Positions 16,535-24,763 of a stretch of DNA of 34,887 nucleotides are shown piece by piece (position 1 is the first letter of the stretch; the number at the start of each line of letters is the position of its first letter). This DNA is from Hyphomicrobiales bacterium (GTDB taxonomy: Bacteria > Pseudomonadota > Alphaproteobacteria > Rhizobiales > Beijerinckiaceae): contig CANGLU010000030.1 of assembly GCA_947455025.1 (NCBI GenBank), positions 1 to 34,887 of the forward strand. The letters run 5' to 3'. A program made the translations under genes and the position numbers. The notes under the pieces are model-generated. The model was not told the DNA's origin and searched no databases. It saw only the letters and a program-made list of their open reading frames with translations.

Positions 16535-16562
16535 ATTCGGCGGGGCCCTGTTCCCGCCGAAT
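16535..16562 (+). terminator. Intercistronic hairpin after rhaS (10-bp perfect stem)
   Basis: ATTCGGCGGG and CCCGCCGAAT form a perfect 10-bp stem with an 8-base loop between rhaS and rhaT. No T-run follows. This is the usual place for a hairpin that stabilises the binding-protein mRNA and lowers expression of the downstream membrane genes. Confidence 0.65.
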
Positions 16563-16596
16563 GTCTCATTGCTAAATCCTTGATGAATTGGCTGCC

Positions 16597-18123
16597 GTGA
16601 CCACATCTCAACCCGTTCTCTCCCTTTCGCATGTCTCAAAAAGCTTTCCCGGCGTGCGGGCCTTGCATGATGTTTCATTTGCGCTTTATCCGGGGCAAGT
16701 GACGGCTTTGATCGGCGAAAATGGTGCGGGAAAATCCACCATCGTCAAAATTTTAACGGGTATTTATGTGCCTGATGAAGGTGAAATTGTTGCTGACGGT
16801 AAGGTCCAACATTTTGCCTCACCGCGCGATTCATGGGCTGCCGGTATTGCGGCCATTCACCAAGAAACGGTGATGTTTGATGAATTAAGCGTGGCCGAAA
16901 ATATCTTTATGGGCCATATGCCCGGCGGACGTTTTATCGATTGGCGAGATACCAAAGCACGTGCCCGTGATTTGCTTGCGCGCATTGAGGCTGATTTTGA
17001 TGCCGATGCACCGCTGAAGACTTTATCGGTCGCGCAAAAGCATATGGTCGAAATCACGCGCGCGCTCAGCCATGATGCATCTGTGATTATCATGGATGAG
17101 CCGACAGCCGCTTTATCACGCCACGAGATTGATGAGCTTTTTCGTATCGTGGCCCAGCTTAAAGCCGAAGGCCGTTCGATTATTTTTATCTCGCATAAAT
17201 TTGATGAAATTTTTCGCCTATCGGATCGGTGGGTTTGCTTGCGTGATGGCGAGAAAGTAGGAGAAGGTTTAACGAGCGAGGTCACCGAGCCAGATCTGGT
17301 CCGCTTGATGGTCGGCCGCCCCATTGATCAGGTGTTTCCAAAGCGCGATATCCCCATAGGCAAGACGATCTTGGAAGTGCAGGGACTAACCAACGCGACT
17401 GAATTTGCCGATATTTCCTTCTCGCTGCGCAAGGGTGAAATCTTGGGTCTTTACGGCCTTGTGGGTGCTGGGCGCTCCGAGGCGATGCAATGTGTGTTTG
17501 GCATGAGCCAGCCGACGCGCGGCAGCGTCAAGATGGATGGTATGACGCTTTCTATCCGCGAACCGATTGATGCGATCCATGCCGGTATTTCTTATGTGCC
17601 GGAGGACCGCCAAGACCAAGGCGCTTTTCTTCCCTTGGGTATTCGCGAAAATATTACGATGGCCTCGCTTGCAGGCCATGTAAGGAATTTTCTTTTATCT
17701 TCTTCGTCCGAGCGGGCAGCAACCCGCGCTTTGGGTGGCAGGCTTTCGGTGAAAGCGGCCCATTGGGAGCAGGCGCTGGGTGAGCTTTCGGGCGGCAATC
17801 AGCAAAAAGTGGTCATTGCAAAATGGCTCGCGACAAAACCTAAAATCATCATTCTGGATGAGCCGACGAAAGGCATTGATGTCGGCTCAAAAGCAGCAGT
17901 GCATGATTTTATTGGCGAGCTCGCGGAAGAAGGATTGGCGGTTATCTTGGTAAGCTCCGAACTGCCTGAAATTATGGGCCTGTCTGATCGGGTGATTGTG
18001 ATGCATGAGGGCCGCATTGCCGCTCAATTTGAGCGCGGCAAAGGAACGGGTGCAGCCGCGTGGAGTGCGGAAGCCATTGTGGCCGCTGCTACCGGCGGCC
18101 CTGTGCAGGAGCATGCCGCATGA
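16597..18123 (+). CDS. rhaT: Rhamnose-type ABC transporter ATPase (two nucleotide-binding domains)
   Basis: A cytoplasmic protein of about 508 aa with two tandem ATPase domains, as in RbsA/MglA/RhaT. The first domain has Walker A GENGAGKST and Walker B IIMDEPTAALS. In the second, the Walker A region is degenerate (LVGAGRSEAMQ), while the signature LSGGNQQKV and Walker B IILDEPTKGIDVGSK are kept, the usual pattern for this class. It overlaps rhaP by 4 bases (ATGA). The start is uncertain: GTG at 16597 and TTG at 16588 are both in frame and neither has a good ribosome binding site, perhaps because translation is coupled to rhaS. Confidence 0.85.
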   Translation: MTTSQPVLSLSHVSKSFPGVRALHDVSFALYPGQVTALIGENGAGKSTIVKILTGIYVPDEGEIVADGKVQHFASPRDSWAAGIAAIHQETVMFDELSVAENIFMGHMPGGRFIDWRDTKARARDLLARIEADFDADAPLKTLSVAQKHMVEITRALSHDASVIIMDEPTAALSRHEIDELFRIVAQLKAEGRSIIFISHKFDEIFRLSDRWVCLRDGEKVGEGLTSEVTEPDLVRLMVGRPIDQVFPKRDIPIGKTILEVQGLTNATEFADISFSLRKGEILGLYGLVGAGRSEAMQCVFGMSQPTRGSVKMDGMTLSIREPIDAIHAGISYVPEDRQDQGAFLPLGIRENITMASLAGHVRNFLLSSSSERAATRALGGRLSVKAAHWEQALGELSGGNQQKVVIAKWLATKPKIIILDEPTKGIDVGSKAAVHDFIGELAEEGLAVILVSSELPEIMGLSDRVIVMHEGRIAAQFERGKGTGAAAWSAEAIVAAATGGPVQEHAA

Positions 18124-19115
18124 GTATTGTGTTACGCTATCGCGAGGCCATTTTAGCGCTCATCATTGCATTGATGGTGACGGGCATCAGCCTATACGCG
18201 CCGCCCTTTGGTACGCTTTCGAATGGCGTGGGTGTGCTTAACGATACCGCGTTTCTGTTTATGATGGCGCTGGCGCAGATGATCGTTATTTTAACGCGCG
18301 GGATTGATCTCTCCGTTGCAGCCAATCTGGCGCTGACGGGCATGTTGACGGGCATGTTCAACATGGTGTTTCCCGATCTGCCCGCTTTGATCTATGTGGC
18401 CTTGGCTTTGCTCATTGGTGGTGGCTTGGGACTGATCAATGGTTCCTTGATTGCCTTCCTTCGTATACCGCCGATCGTTGTAACCCTCGGTACTTTGGCG
18501 ATCTTTCGTGGAACCATTGTCGTGGTGGATGGTGGCTCGCAGGTTAACACATCCGATATGAGTTCGACCTTTTCGGGTTTTCCAAAACTTGAACTGTTCG
18601 GATTATCGAGCGTGTTCTGGATCGCCGCGATTGTCGCGCTATTGGCGTGGCTTTTTCTCGGCCAAACGCGATCAGGGCGCGGGCTCTATGCTGTTGGTGG
18701 CAATCCGGTTGCCGCGCGGTATTGCGGCATTAGCCTGCCCTATCAGCAAATGCTGGCCTATGGCATATCGGGCGCGGTTGCGGGGATGAGTGGCTATTTA
18801 TGGGTTGCACGTTATGGCGTCGCCTATGTCGAGATTGCATCGGGGTATGAACTCACGGTGATTGCGGCGTGTGTGATTGGTGGCGTTTCAATCGGTGGCG
18901 GTGTTGGCACGGTTGCAGGCACACTTTTGGGTGCTTTGTTTATCGGTGTGATCGTGAATGCGCTGCCCGTGATGCAAGTCTCGCCGTTTTGGCAGATGGC
19001 GATATCGGGCGCTGTGATTTTGGCGGCTGTGATTATCAATGCGCGGGCCGAAGGTCGTGCGTTAAAACTCATTCTACCTGAAGCGCGGCGTGCTGCTGCG
19101 CAAGCCAAGCGGTGA
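18120..19115 (+). CDS. rhaP: Rhamnose-type ABC transporter permease
   Basis: A 331-aa inner-membrane permease of the BPD_transp_2/RbsC class with about nine hydrophobic segments. Hallmarks are MIVILTRGIDLSVAANLALTGM near the N-terminus, IPPIVVTLGTLAIFRGT in the middle and the paired glycine block VIGGVSIGGGVGTVAGTLLGAL near the C-terminus. Its ATG overlaps the rhaT stop, showing tight translational coupling. It pairs with rhaQ to form a heterodimeric channel, as in rhizobial rhamnose uptake systems. Confidence 0.85.
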   Translation: MSIVLRYREAILALIIALMVTGISLYAPPFGTLSNGVGVLNDTAFLFMMALAQMIVILTRGIDLSVAANLALTGMLTGMFNMVFPDLPALIYVALALLIGGGLGLINGSLIAFLRIPPIVVTLGTLAIFRGTIVVVDGGSQVNTSDMSSTFSGFPKLELFGLSSVFWIAAIVALLAWLFLGQTRSGRGLYAVGGNPVAARYCGISLPYQQMLAYGISGAVAGMSGYLWVARYGVAYVEIASGYELTVIAACVIGGVSIGGGVGTVAGTLLGALFIGVIVNALPVMQVSPFWQMAISGAVILAAVIINARAEGRALKLILPEARRAAAQAKR

Positions 19116-19125
19116 GGCGGCGGAT

Positions 19126-20142
19126 ATGAGCGAACATTCGGCCACCCCTTCGCCTTCACGCTATACGGTAGCGGACCGTGCGCCCCGCAAACTATCGGCT
19201 TTTCTGCTTCGCTGGGAAAGCATTCTGGTGATGATGCTGGCCGCTGTTATTATCGGCAACACGCTTAAATCACCCTATTTTCTTGATCCGTTTAATTTGG
19301 CCGACGCGACGTATAATTTTTCTGAAAAAGCCATCATGGCGCTGATTATGGCGCTGCTGATTCTGGTTCGTGAAATTGATCTTTCGGTTGCGGCCATTGT
19401 CGCGCTCTCCTCGCTCGCGATTGGGTATATGGGCGCGGCCGGCTATGGCCCTGTGGCGCTGATTGCGACGGGCCTTGCGGTTGGATTGGTCTGCGGAGCG
19501 TTTAACGGTTTCTTGGTCACCCGCTCGGGCGTTCCCTCGATTGTCATTACGATTGGAACCATGTCGCTCTATCGCGGCATTGCCCAAGTGAGTTTGGGCG
19601 ATCAGGCGCTTACCACCTATCCGCAAACCTATCTCGATCTTGGACAAAGCTATTTGTTCAATTGGCCGCCGACGCCTTTGTCGTTTTTTCTGTTTCTTGT
19701 TTTGGCTTTTTGCTTTGCCATTTTCTTGCATAAGACATCGGCCGGCCGTCAACTTTTTGCGATTGGCGCTAATCCGGTTGCGGCGCGGTTTTCGGGTATT
19801 CGGGTTGATCGGATCAGGCTGATTTTGTTTACGCTATCGGGTCTCTTAGCAGGCCTCGGTGCGGTACTTTTGACGGCACGTATTGGTGTGATGCGGCCCA
19901 ATATCGCGCTCGGCTGGGAACTCGATATTATCACCATGGTGATCTTGGGTGGTGTCGCCATCTCCGGCGGCGTTGGCACGATTGGCGGCGTGGTGCTTGC
20001 CGTGTTTGTGCTGGGTCTTGCAACCTTTGGCCTGGCTTTGATGAATGTGCCCGGCATTGTGATCAATGTATTGTTGGGCCTGTTGCTGATTATTTCGATT
20101 GCCGCGCCGATCCTTATTCGCGGGCAGAGCGGGAGGCGATGA
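19126..20142 (+). CDS. rhaQ: Rhamnose-type ABC transporter permease, second subunit
   Basis: A 338-aa permease of the same class as rhaP and its likely partner. It has a longer cytoplasmic N-terminus (about 35 residues) and the class motifs LILVREIDLSVAAIVALSSL, VPSIVITIGTMSLYRGI and VILGGVAISGGVGTIGGVV. I chose the ATG at 19126 because GAGG at 19114-19117 is correctly spaced; the frame is open further upstream into the end of rhaP but lacks a site. Its stop overlaps the start region of rhaM. Having two different permeases in tandem matches the rhizobial rhaPQ arrangement. Confidence 0.85.
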   Translation: MSEHSATPSPSRYTVADRAPRKLSAFLLRWESILVMMLAAVIIGNTLKSPYFLDPFNLADATYNFSEKAIMALIMALLILVREIDLSVAAIVALSSLAIGYMGAAGYGPVALIATGLAVGLVCGAFNGFLVTRSGVPSIVITIGTMSLYRGIAQVSLGDQALTTYPQTYLDLGQSYLFNWPPTPLSFFLFLVLAFCFAIFLHKTSAGRQLFAIGANPVAARFSGIRVDRIRLILFTLSGLLAGLGAVLLTARIGVMRPNIALGWELDIITMVILGGVAISGGVGTIGGVVLAVFVLGLATFGLALMNVPGIVINVLLGLLLIISIAAPILIRGQSGRR

Positions 20143-20456
20143 TGCAACGCTATGCCTTCAAAATGTTTCTCAATCCCGGCCAGCGGGATGAATATAAAAA
20201 ACGTCATGACGCCATTTGGCCTGAGCTTTCGGCTCTGTTGCATCACGCGGGTGTTCGCAACTATTCGATCTTTCTCGATGAGGAAACGAATGTGCTGTTT
20301 GCCTATCTGGAGCGGCCCGAAAACCACACGATGGATAGCCTGCCGCAAGACCCCGTGATGCGGCGTTGGTGGGATTATATGAAAGACCTCATGGCGACCG
20401 ATGCAACAGGCGCCCCGATTGCCAAGCCGATTGGCGAAGTTTTCCACCTCGATTAA
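20142..20456 (+). CDS. rhaM: L-rhamnose mutarotase
   Basis: RhaM interconverts alpha and beta anomers of L-rhamnose in the cytoplasm. The 104-aa protein has the full family length and the conserved stretches MQRYAFKMFLNPG, EYKKRHDAIWPEL (active-site histidine), NYSIFLDEETNVLFAYLE and RRWWDYMKDLM (the tryptophan pair of the pocket). The strong GGGAGG at 20131-20136 favours the ATG at 20142, one codon inside a tandem ATGATG that overlaps the rhaQ stop. It is the best evidence in this operon that the sugar is L-rhamnose or a close 6-deoxy analogue. Confidence 0.9.
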   Translation: MQRYAFKMFLNPGQRDEYKKRHDAIWPELSALLHHAGVRNYSIFLDEETNVLFAYLERPENHTMDSLPQDPVMRRWWDYMKDLMATDATGAPIAKPIGEVFHLD

Positions 20457-20480
20457 AAAGTACCTGAAGGAGAGTTAGTG

Positions 20481-21518
20481 ATGGATATTCGGACCTTTAC
20501 AGCGCGCAATGGAACGGTTTTGCCGTTCTCAGTCGTGGGCTTTGGCACCGCGCCTTTGGGTGATTTGTTCACCAAGCTCGACGAGCAAACCTCAATCAAG
20601 ACGGTGGAAGCTGCTTACAAAGCAGGCGTGACGGTGTTTGATACTTCGCCCCATTACGGCAATGGTTTGGCCGAGGCGCGGGTAGGCTCCGGCTTGCGTC
20701 ACGCCGATCGCAGCAAGGTGATCGTCTCCACCAAAATAGGCCGCGTGATGGACCCTTGGGCCAAGCCCGCCGCCGCTCGTGATGATGTCATCTCGCCGGG
20801 TTTTGCCGGCGGCTTTCCGCACGCCGCACGCTTTGACTATTCGCGCGATGGCACGATGCGTTCGATCGAACAGTCGCTTCTCCGCATGGGCCTCGACCAT
20901 CTTGATATCGTCTTGATCCATGATTGCGATATCTGGACGCATGGCGAAACCGACGCTCCTATCCGCTTTAAGGAAGCGATGGACGGCGCCTATAAAGCGC
21001 TGGACGAATTGCGTAGCCAAAAAGTGATTGGTGCGATCGGCGTGGGCATCAATGAATCCTCGACCGCCACCAACTTTATCCGCGCGGGCGATTTTGATGT
21101 CACGATGCTGGCAGGCCGTTATTCGCTGCTCGTGCAAAACGCGCTTGATGAATTCCTGCCTTTGGCGATGGAAAAGAAAATGGGCATCATGCTCGCAGGT
21201 GTCTTCAATTCCGGCATTCTGGCGACGGGTGCGATTCCGAATGCCAAATTCGATTACGGTAATGCCTCGCCGGAAATCATGGACCGTGTGCGCAAAATCG
21301 AAGCCGTGTGCCAGTCGCATGGCGTCTCGATCCGTCAGGCAGCGTTGCGGTTCTCGATGTCGCATCCGGCCATTGTCTCGGTCGTACTCGGCGGCGTGAA
21401 GCCTGAGGAAGTCCTTTCCAATGTCGCAGATGCGGGCGCCAAAATACCCGTCGGTCTTTGGTCGGATTTGAAAGCAGCGGGCTTGTTAAACCCTGCTGCG
21501 CCAACCCCAACCGCGTGA
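20481..21518 (+). CDS. Aldo/keto reductase, probable sugar 1-dehydrogenase
   Basis: A 345-aa cytoplasmic NAD(P)-dependent oxidoreductase of the aldo/keto reductase superfamily. The catalytic tetrad can be placed: D54 and Y59 (FDTSPHYGNG), K85 (STKIGR) and the histidine of VLIHDCD. The sequence resembles the L-fucose/D-threo-aldose 1-dehydrogenase and pyridoxal dehydrogenase group, which oxidise the anomeric carbon of aldoses to lactones. Next to a rhamnose importer and mutarotase, it is a good candidate for the first step of a non-phosphorylative 6-deoxysugar pathway. The ATG at 20481 has AAGGAGAG ahead of it. Substrate is inferred from context. Confidence 0.78.
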   Translation: MDIRTFTARNGTVLPFSVVGFGTAPLGDLFTKLDEQTSIKTVEAAYKAGVTVFDTSPHYGNGLAEARVGSGLRHADRSKVIVSTKIGRVMDPWAKPAAARDDVISPGFAGGFPHAARFDYSRDGTMRSIEQSLLRMGLDHLDIVLIHDCDIWTHGETDAPIRFKEAMDGAYKALDELRSQKVIGAIGVGINESSTATNFIRAGDFDVTMLAGRYSLLVQNALDEFLPLAMEKKMGIMLAGVFNSGILATGAIPNAKFDYGNASPEIMDRVRKIEAVCQSHGVSIRQAALRFSMSHPAIVSVVLGGVKPEEVLSNVADAGAKIPVGLWSDLKAAGLLNPAAPTPTA

Positions 21519-21526
21519 CGGATCGC

Positions 21527-22306
21527 ATGACGGGTTTTGATCCGACGCAGGCCTTTTCGCTTAAAGGTCAGGTGGCTGTTGTCACCGGCGGCGGCAAAGG
21601 CATCGGACGCGGCGTGGCGTTAGGCCTCGCCCGTTCGGGCGCCGCCGTCCATGTGCTCGACCGCGATCTTGCAGCGGCTGAAGACGCGGTGGCGATGCTG
21701 AAGGCCGAGGGGCACAAGGCCAAAGCCCATCACGTCGATGTTGGTGACGAGGCGTCGATTGATGCGGCGATGGCAACCATCGCGGCGGAGGGCCGCCTCG
21801 ACGTGCTGGTCAACAATGCGGGGTTAGCGATCCGCAAACCATCGGTCGATTTGTCGGTGGCGGATTGGGATGCGGTGTTGAAGGTGAATTTAACCGGCGT
21901 GTTTTTATGCGCCCGAAGTGCCGCGCGTTATATGATCGCGAATAGACGCGGGGCGATCGTCAATCTCGCCTCCATTATGGGGCTTTCGGGTGGCGGGCTT
22001 TATCCGAATATTTCCTATCAGGCGACCAAAGGCGCGGTGGTTAATCTCACCCGCGCGCTGGCGGTGGAATGGGCCCCTTTCGGCGTGCGTGTGAATGCGG
22101 TTGCGCCCACATGGGTGCGGACGGATTTCATCAAGCCGCTGACCGATAATCCCGATCTGCTCGCCCGCATGAACGCGATGACGCCGCTCGGGCGGATTGC
22201 GGAGATTGATGAGGTGGTCGGTGGTATTGTCTATCTCGCAAGCCCTGCGGCTTCGATGGTGACGGGGCATACGCTGGCGATTGATGGCGGGTTTTTGGCC
22301 CAGTAG
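21527..22306 (+). CDS. Short-chain dehydrogenase/reductase (SDR)
   Basis: A 259-aa classical SDR. It has the nucleotide-binding TGGGKGIG (20-27), NNAG (96-99), catalytic S149, and Y164 with K168 (SYQATK). The end VTGHTLAIDGGFL is the usual SDR C-terminus. In non-phosphorylative rhamnose or fucose degradation an SDR oxidises either the sugar at C1 or the 2-keto-3-deoxy acid; either fits here, and the neighbouring reductase makes the latter attractive. An in-frame GTG at 21515 overlaps the preceding stop (GTGA) and is an alternative start. The amidase starts 9 bases after its stop. This region is clearly richer in G and C than the left part of the window. Confidence 0.82.
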   Translation: MTGFDPTQAFSLKGQVAVVTGGGKGIGRGVALGLARSGAAVHVLDRDLAAAEDAVAMLKAEGHKAKAHHVDVGDEASIDAAMATIAAEGRLDVLVNNAGLAIRKPSVDLSVADWDAVLKVNLTGVFLCARSAARYMIANRRGAIVNLASIMGLSGGGLYPNISYQATKGAVVNLTRALAVEWAPFGVRVNAVAPTWVRTDFIKPLTDNPDLLARMNAMTPLGRIAEIDEVVGGIVYLASPAASMVTGHTLAIDGGFLAQ

Positions 22307-22315
22307 GGAAGTTTG

Positions 22316-23689
22316 ATGACCAGTACCCCAAAGACGATTGGCGAGATCCGGGCGGCTATCCATGCCGGAGCGTTAACGGCGGAGCAATCGGTTGCGGCGG
22401 CGCTTCACCGGATCAATAACTTCAATGGCAAGCTTAAGGCCTTTGTGGTGGTCGATGCCGACCGCGCCATGGCGGATGCCCGCCATCTCGACCATCTGGC
22501 CGCGATGGGCGTGCCGAAGGGGCCACTGTTCGGCGTGCCTTTGGCGATCAAGGATATCATCGATGTCGCCGGATTGCGGACGGGTGGTGGCTCGCTGACG
22601 CGGAAGGATGCGGAGGTGGCGCAAGCCGATGCCGAGGTGGTGACGCGGCTCCGCAATGCGGGCGCCGTCATCATGGGCAAAGTCGCGACCGTGGAATATG
22701 CGTTTGGCGGATGGGGCTCGAACGAGACGCTGGGTGCGCCGCATAACCCTTGGGACATGCACCAGCCGCGGGTGCCAGGCGGCTCCTCAAGCGGTTCAGG
22801 CGTCGCGGTGGCGGCCGGGCTCGTGCCGGGGGCTCTGGGGTCCGATACGGGCGGCTCGATCCGGCTACCCTCGTCGTTCGCGGGCATGGTGGGATTGAAG
22901 ACAACGGCGGGCTTGATCCCGAAGACGGGTGTGCTGCCGCTCTCCGATATTCTGGACACGATCGGCCCGATGACGCGGTGCGTTGAGGATGCCGCGATTT
23001 TGTTTGATGTGTTGACGGGGCAAAGCGTCGGCGCCAGCGCTCCGGCCAAAGTTGAGGGCAAGGATGCGTTCCGCGGCAAGCGGATCGGCGTTCCGGTTGA
23101 TTTAGGGGTTGCCCTGCACCCTGACACGGCGAAGGTCTATCAAGCGGCGCAGGAAAGAATGAAGGCCGCAGGCGCGACGCTCGTGCCAGTACGGTTTCCA
23201 ACGAGCCTTGCCGATTATGCGGCACCTTGCGGGATGTTTTTGGCGGTTGATTCCTACCGCCATTACGGACCACTGGCCGAGGAAGAACCCAATCGGCTGG
23301 GTGATCCGGTTCGGCGCCGCATGTTGAGCGGCAAGCCCGTGACGGCGGTCGATTACACCAAGAATTTGGAGCGCCGCGAGCGGGAAAAATCCGTCATCGC
23401 CGCTGTGTTTGAAGCCGTCGATACGATCTTGATGCCATCAACCGCCATGCCAGCCCCCGTTCTTGGCGAGCATCCGGAGCATGATAGCCCGGCGGTCTTC
23501 ACCCGATTTGCCAATTATTTCGATTTGGCGGCCCTGTCGCTTCCCGTAGGCCTCTCAGCAACAGGTTTGCCGATTGCCGTGCAATTCGTCGTGCCGGGCT
23601 TTGCCGAAACCCGCGCGCTCGATTTGGGCTATCGCATGGAAATGGCCCAAGGCGGCCCTATAATTTGCCCTGTTTTGGCGCAAAATTAG
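22316..23689 (+). CDS. Amidase (amidase signature family)
   Basis: A 457-aa hydrolase of the amidase signature superfamily, cleaving a C-N amide bond. The Ser-cisSer-Lys triad is complete: K79 in GVPLAIKD, S157 in PGGSSSGSG and S181 in GSDTGGSIRLP. The family includes GatA, AtzF, indoleacetamide and nicotinamide amidases. No GatB/GatC gene is near, so this is a catabolic enzyme rather than the tRNA amidotransferase subunit. It is the last gene of the rhamnose-type operon, 9 bases after the SDR. Its role there is unclear, since known rhamnose routes need no amidase; it may act on an amide-linked or N-acylated sugar derivative. Confidence 0.8.
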   Translation: MTSTPKTIGEIRAAIHAGALTAEQSVAAALHRINNFNGKLKAFVVVDADRAMADARHLDHLAAMGVPKGPLFGVPLAIKDIIDVAGLRTGGGSLTRKDAEVAQADAEVVTRLRNAGAVIMGKVATVEYAFGGWGSNETLGAPHNPWDMHQPRVPGGSSSGSGVAVAAGLVPGALGSDTGGSIRLPSSFAGMVGLKTTAGLIPKTGVLPLSDILDTIGPMTRCVEDAAILFDVLTGQSVGASAPAKVEGKDAFRGKRIGVPVDLGVALHPDTAKVYQAAQERMKAAGATLVPVRFPTSLADYAAPCGMFLAVDSYRHYGPLAEEEPNRLGDPVRRRMLSGKPVTAVDYTKNLERREREKSVIAAVFEAVDTILMPSTAMPAPVLGEHPEHDSPAVFTRFANYFDLAALSLPVGLSATGLPIAVQFVVPGFAETRALDLGYRMEMAQGGPIICPVLAQN

Positions 23690-23865
23690 CCCCGTTTCAA
23701 AAAACTTTGACCGAGATCAAGAGATAAAGCGGTGCGGAACGGCATAGATCTATCGACGGCCCTATAATACATTATAAAATGTGAAATATATAAAAATACA
23801 TTGAAATAAGTTTATTATAGCGCTATTGGTTATATCTACGCAGTTGAGACAATGGATCGCGGGCG
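23690..23865. promoter_or_regulatory. AT-rich region upstream of fpr
   Basis: About 175 bases without a gene between the amidase and fpr. It holds the FixK/FNR-type box and, further down, a very AT-rich block (about 23760-23840) with several TATAAT-like and TATATA-like words, any of which could be a second promoter. No clear ribosome binding site stands out before the fpr ATG except the purine-rich CGGGCG. Confidence 0.4.
23707..23720. promoter_or_regulatory. FixK/FNR-type box (TTGA-N6-TCAA)
   Basis: The sequence TTGAC-CGAG-ATCAA matches the FNR/FixK consensus TTGAT-N4-ATCAA at nine of ten positions and TTGA-N6-TCAA exactly. A CATAGA at 23743-23748 is where the -10 hexamer of a class II site centred at -41.5 should fall. 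It lies about 145 bases upstream of fpr, which would give that gene a leader of about 110 bases. Confidence 0.5.
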
Positions 23866-24639
23866 ATGAGCGCATTTGTGGAAGAAACGGTAACGAGCGT
23901 TCATCATTGGACGGAAACGCTGTTCAGCTTTACGACGACGCGCAGCCGTTCGTTCCGATATCGCAATGGCCAATTCTCGATGATCGGCCTACCGGTTGAT
24001 GGCAAGCCGCTCTTGCGCGCCTATTCGATCGCCAGCCCCAATTACGCCGAAGAGCTTGAATTTTTCTCGATCAAAGTGCCCGACGGCCCATTGACCTCAC
24101 GGCTCTTAAACATCGTGCCCGGTGACAAAGTGATTGTCGGCCAAAAGGCAACAGGCACCTTGCTGCTCGATAATTTATTGCCCGGCAAACATCTCTATCT
24201 CTTGGGCACCGGAACGGGCCTTGCGCCGTTTTTGAGCCTGATCCGCGATCCAGAAACCTACGAGCATTTCGAGAAAGTTGTGCTCGTGCACGGTACCCGC
24301 GAAGTGGCGGAATTGGCCTATGCCGACATGATTGAAAAGGAATTGCCGGAGGATGAGTTCCTCGGCGATTTTGTGCGCGATAAGCTCGTTTATTATCCAA
24401 CCGTAACGCGCGAGCCGTTCCGTAACCGTGGCCGCATTACCGATTTGATTGAGCAGAATGCGCTCACCGATGACATCGGCCTGCCACCGCTTAATCCTGA
24501 AGATGACCGCGTGATGGTGTGCGGCAATCAGGGCTTAAACACGGATATCGCCACGATCTTAAAAGCGCGTGGCTTCAGTGAAGGCAATAGCGGCGAGCCC
24601 GGCACTTATGTTGTCGAGCGCGCGTTTGTAGAGAAATAA
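23866..24639 (+). CDS. fpr: Ferredoxin/flavodoxin-NADP+ reductase
   Basis: Fpr moves electrons between NADPH and ferredoxin or flavodoxin, using FAD. The 257-aa protein has the FAD motif RAYSIASP (about 51-58), the NADP-binding GTGTGLAPFLSLIRDPE (about 116-132), the VMVCGNQGLN block and the bacterial-type C-terminus YVVERAFVEK. The short length is that of the subclass found in Azotobacter and Rhodobacter, which link to oxidative stress and nitrogen metabolism. It is a single-gene unit with its own upstream region and a terminator-like hairpin at the stop codon. Confidence 0.9.
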   Translation: MSAFVEETVTSVHHWTETLFSFTTTRSRSFRYRNGQFSMIGLPVDGKPLLRAYSIASPNYAEELEFFSIKVPDGPLTSRLLNIVPGDKVIVGQKATGTLLLDNLLPGKHLYLLGTGTGLAPFLSLIRDPETYEHFEKVVLVHGTREVAELAYADMIEKELPEDEFLGDFVRDKLVYYPTVTREPFRNRGRITDLIEQNALTDDIGLPPLNPEDDRVMVCGNQGLNTDIATILKARGFSEGNSGEPGTYVVERAFVEK

Positions 24640-24656
24640 AGTAAGCTTTATTTTTT
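24635..24656 (+). terminator. Rho-independent-like terminator of fpr (AT-rich)
   Basis: AATAAAG and CTTTATT form a 7-bp stem with a 4-base loop, directly followed by a run of T. The stem begins inside the stop codon of fpr. It is AT-rich and therefore weak, so efficiency is doubtful. Confidence 0.45.
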
Positions 24657-24763
24657 ATAAGCGAGTGCCGATTTCAGGCCCTATTATTGGGGCTGTCGGC
24701 AATTGGAGTCATTCTCGATCAGTGCGAACCGAAGCCGTTGGCTTACCGTCGCGCAAATCTTGT

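Noticed and set aside
20592-21365. A 257-codon reverse-strand ORF inside the aldo/keto reductase gene
   Set aside because: It lies wholly opposite a gene with complete catalytic motifs, and its product is rich in H, R, D with no family pattern; long antisense frames are common in GC-rich genes.
22405-23127. A 240-codon reverse-strand ORF inside the amidase gene
   Set aside because: It is opposite the amidase signature region; the product is a low-complexity S/P/T/R-rich string. Antisense shadow.
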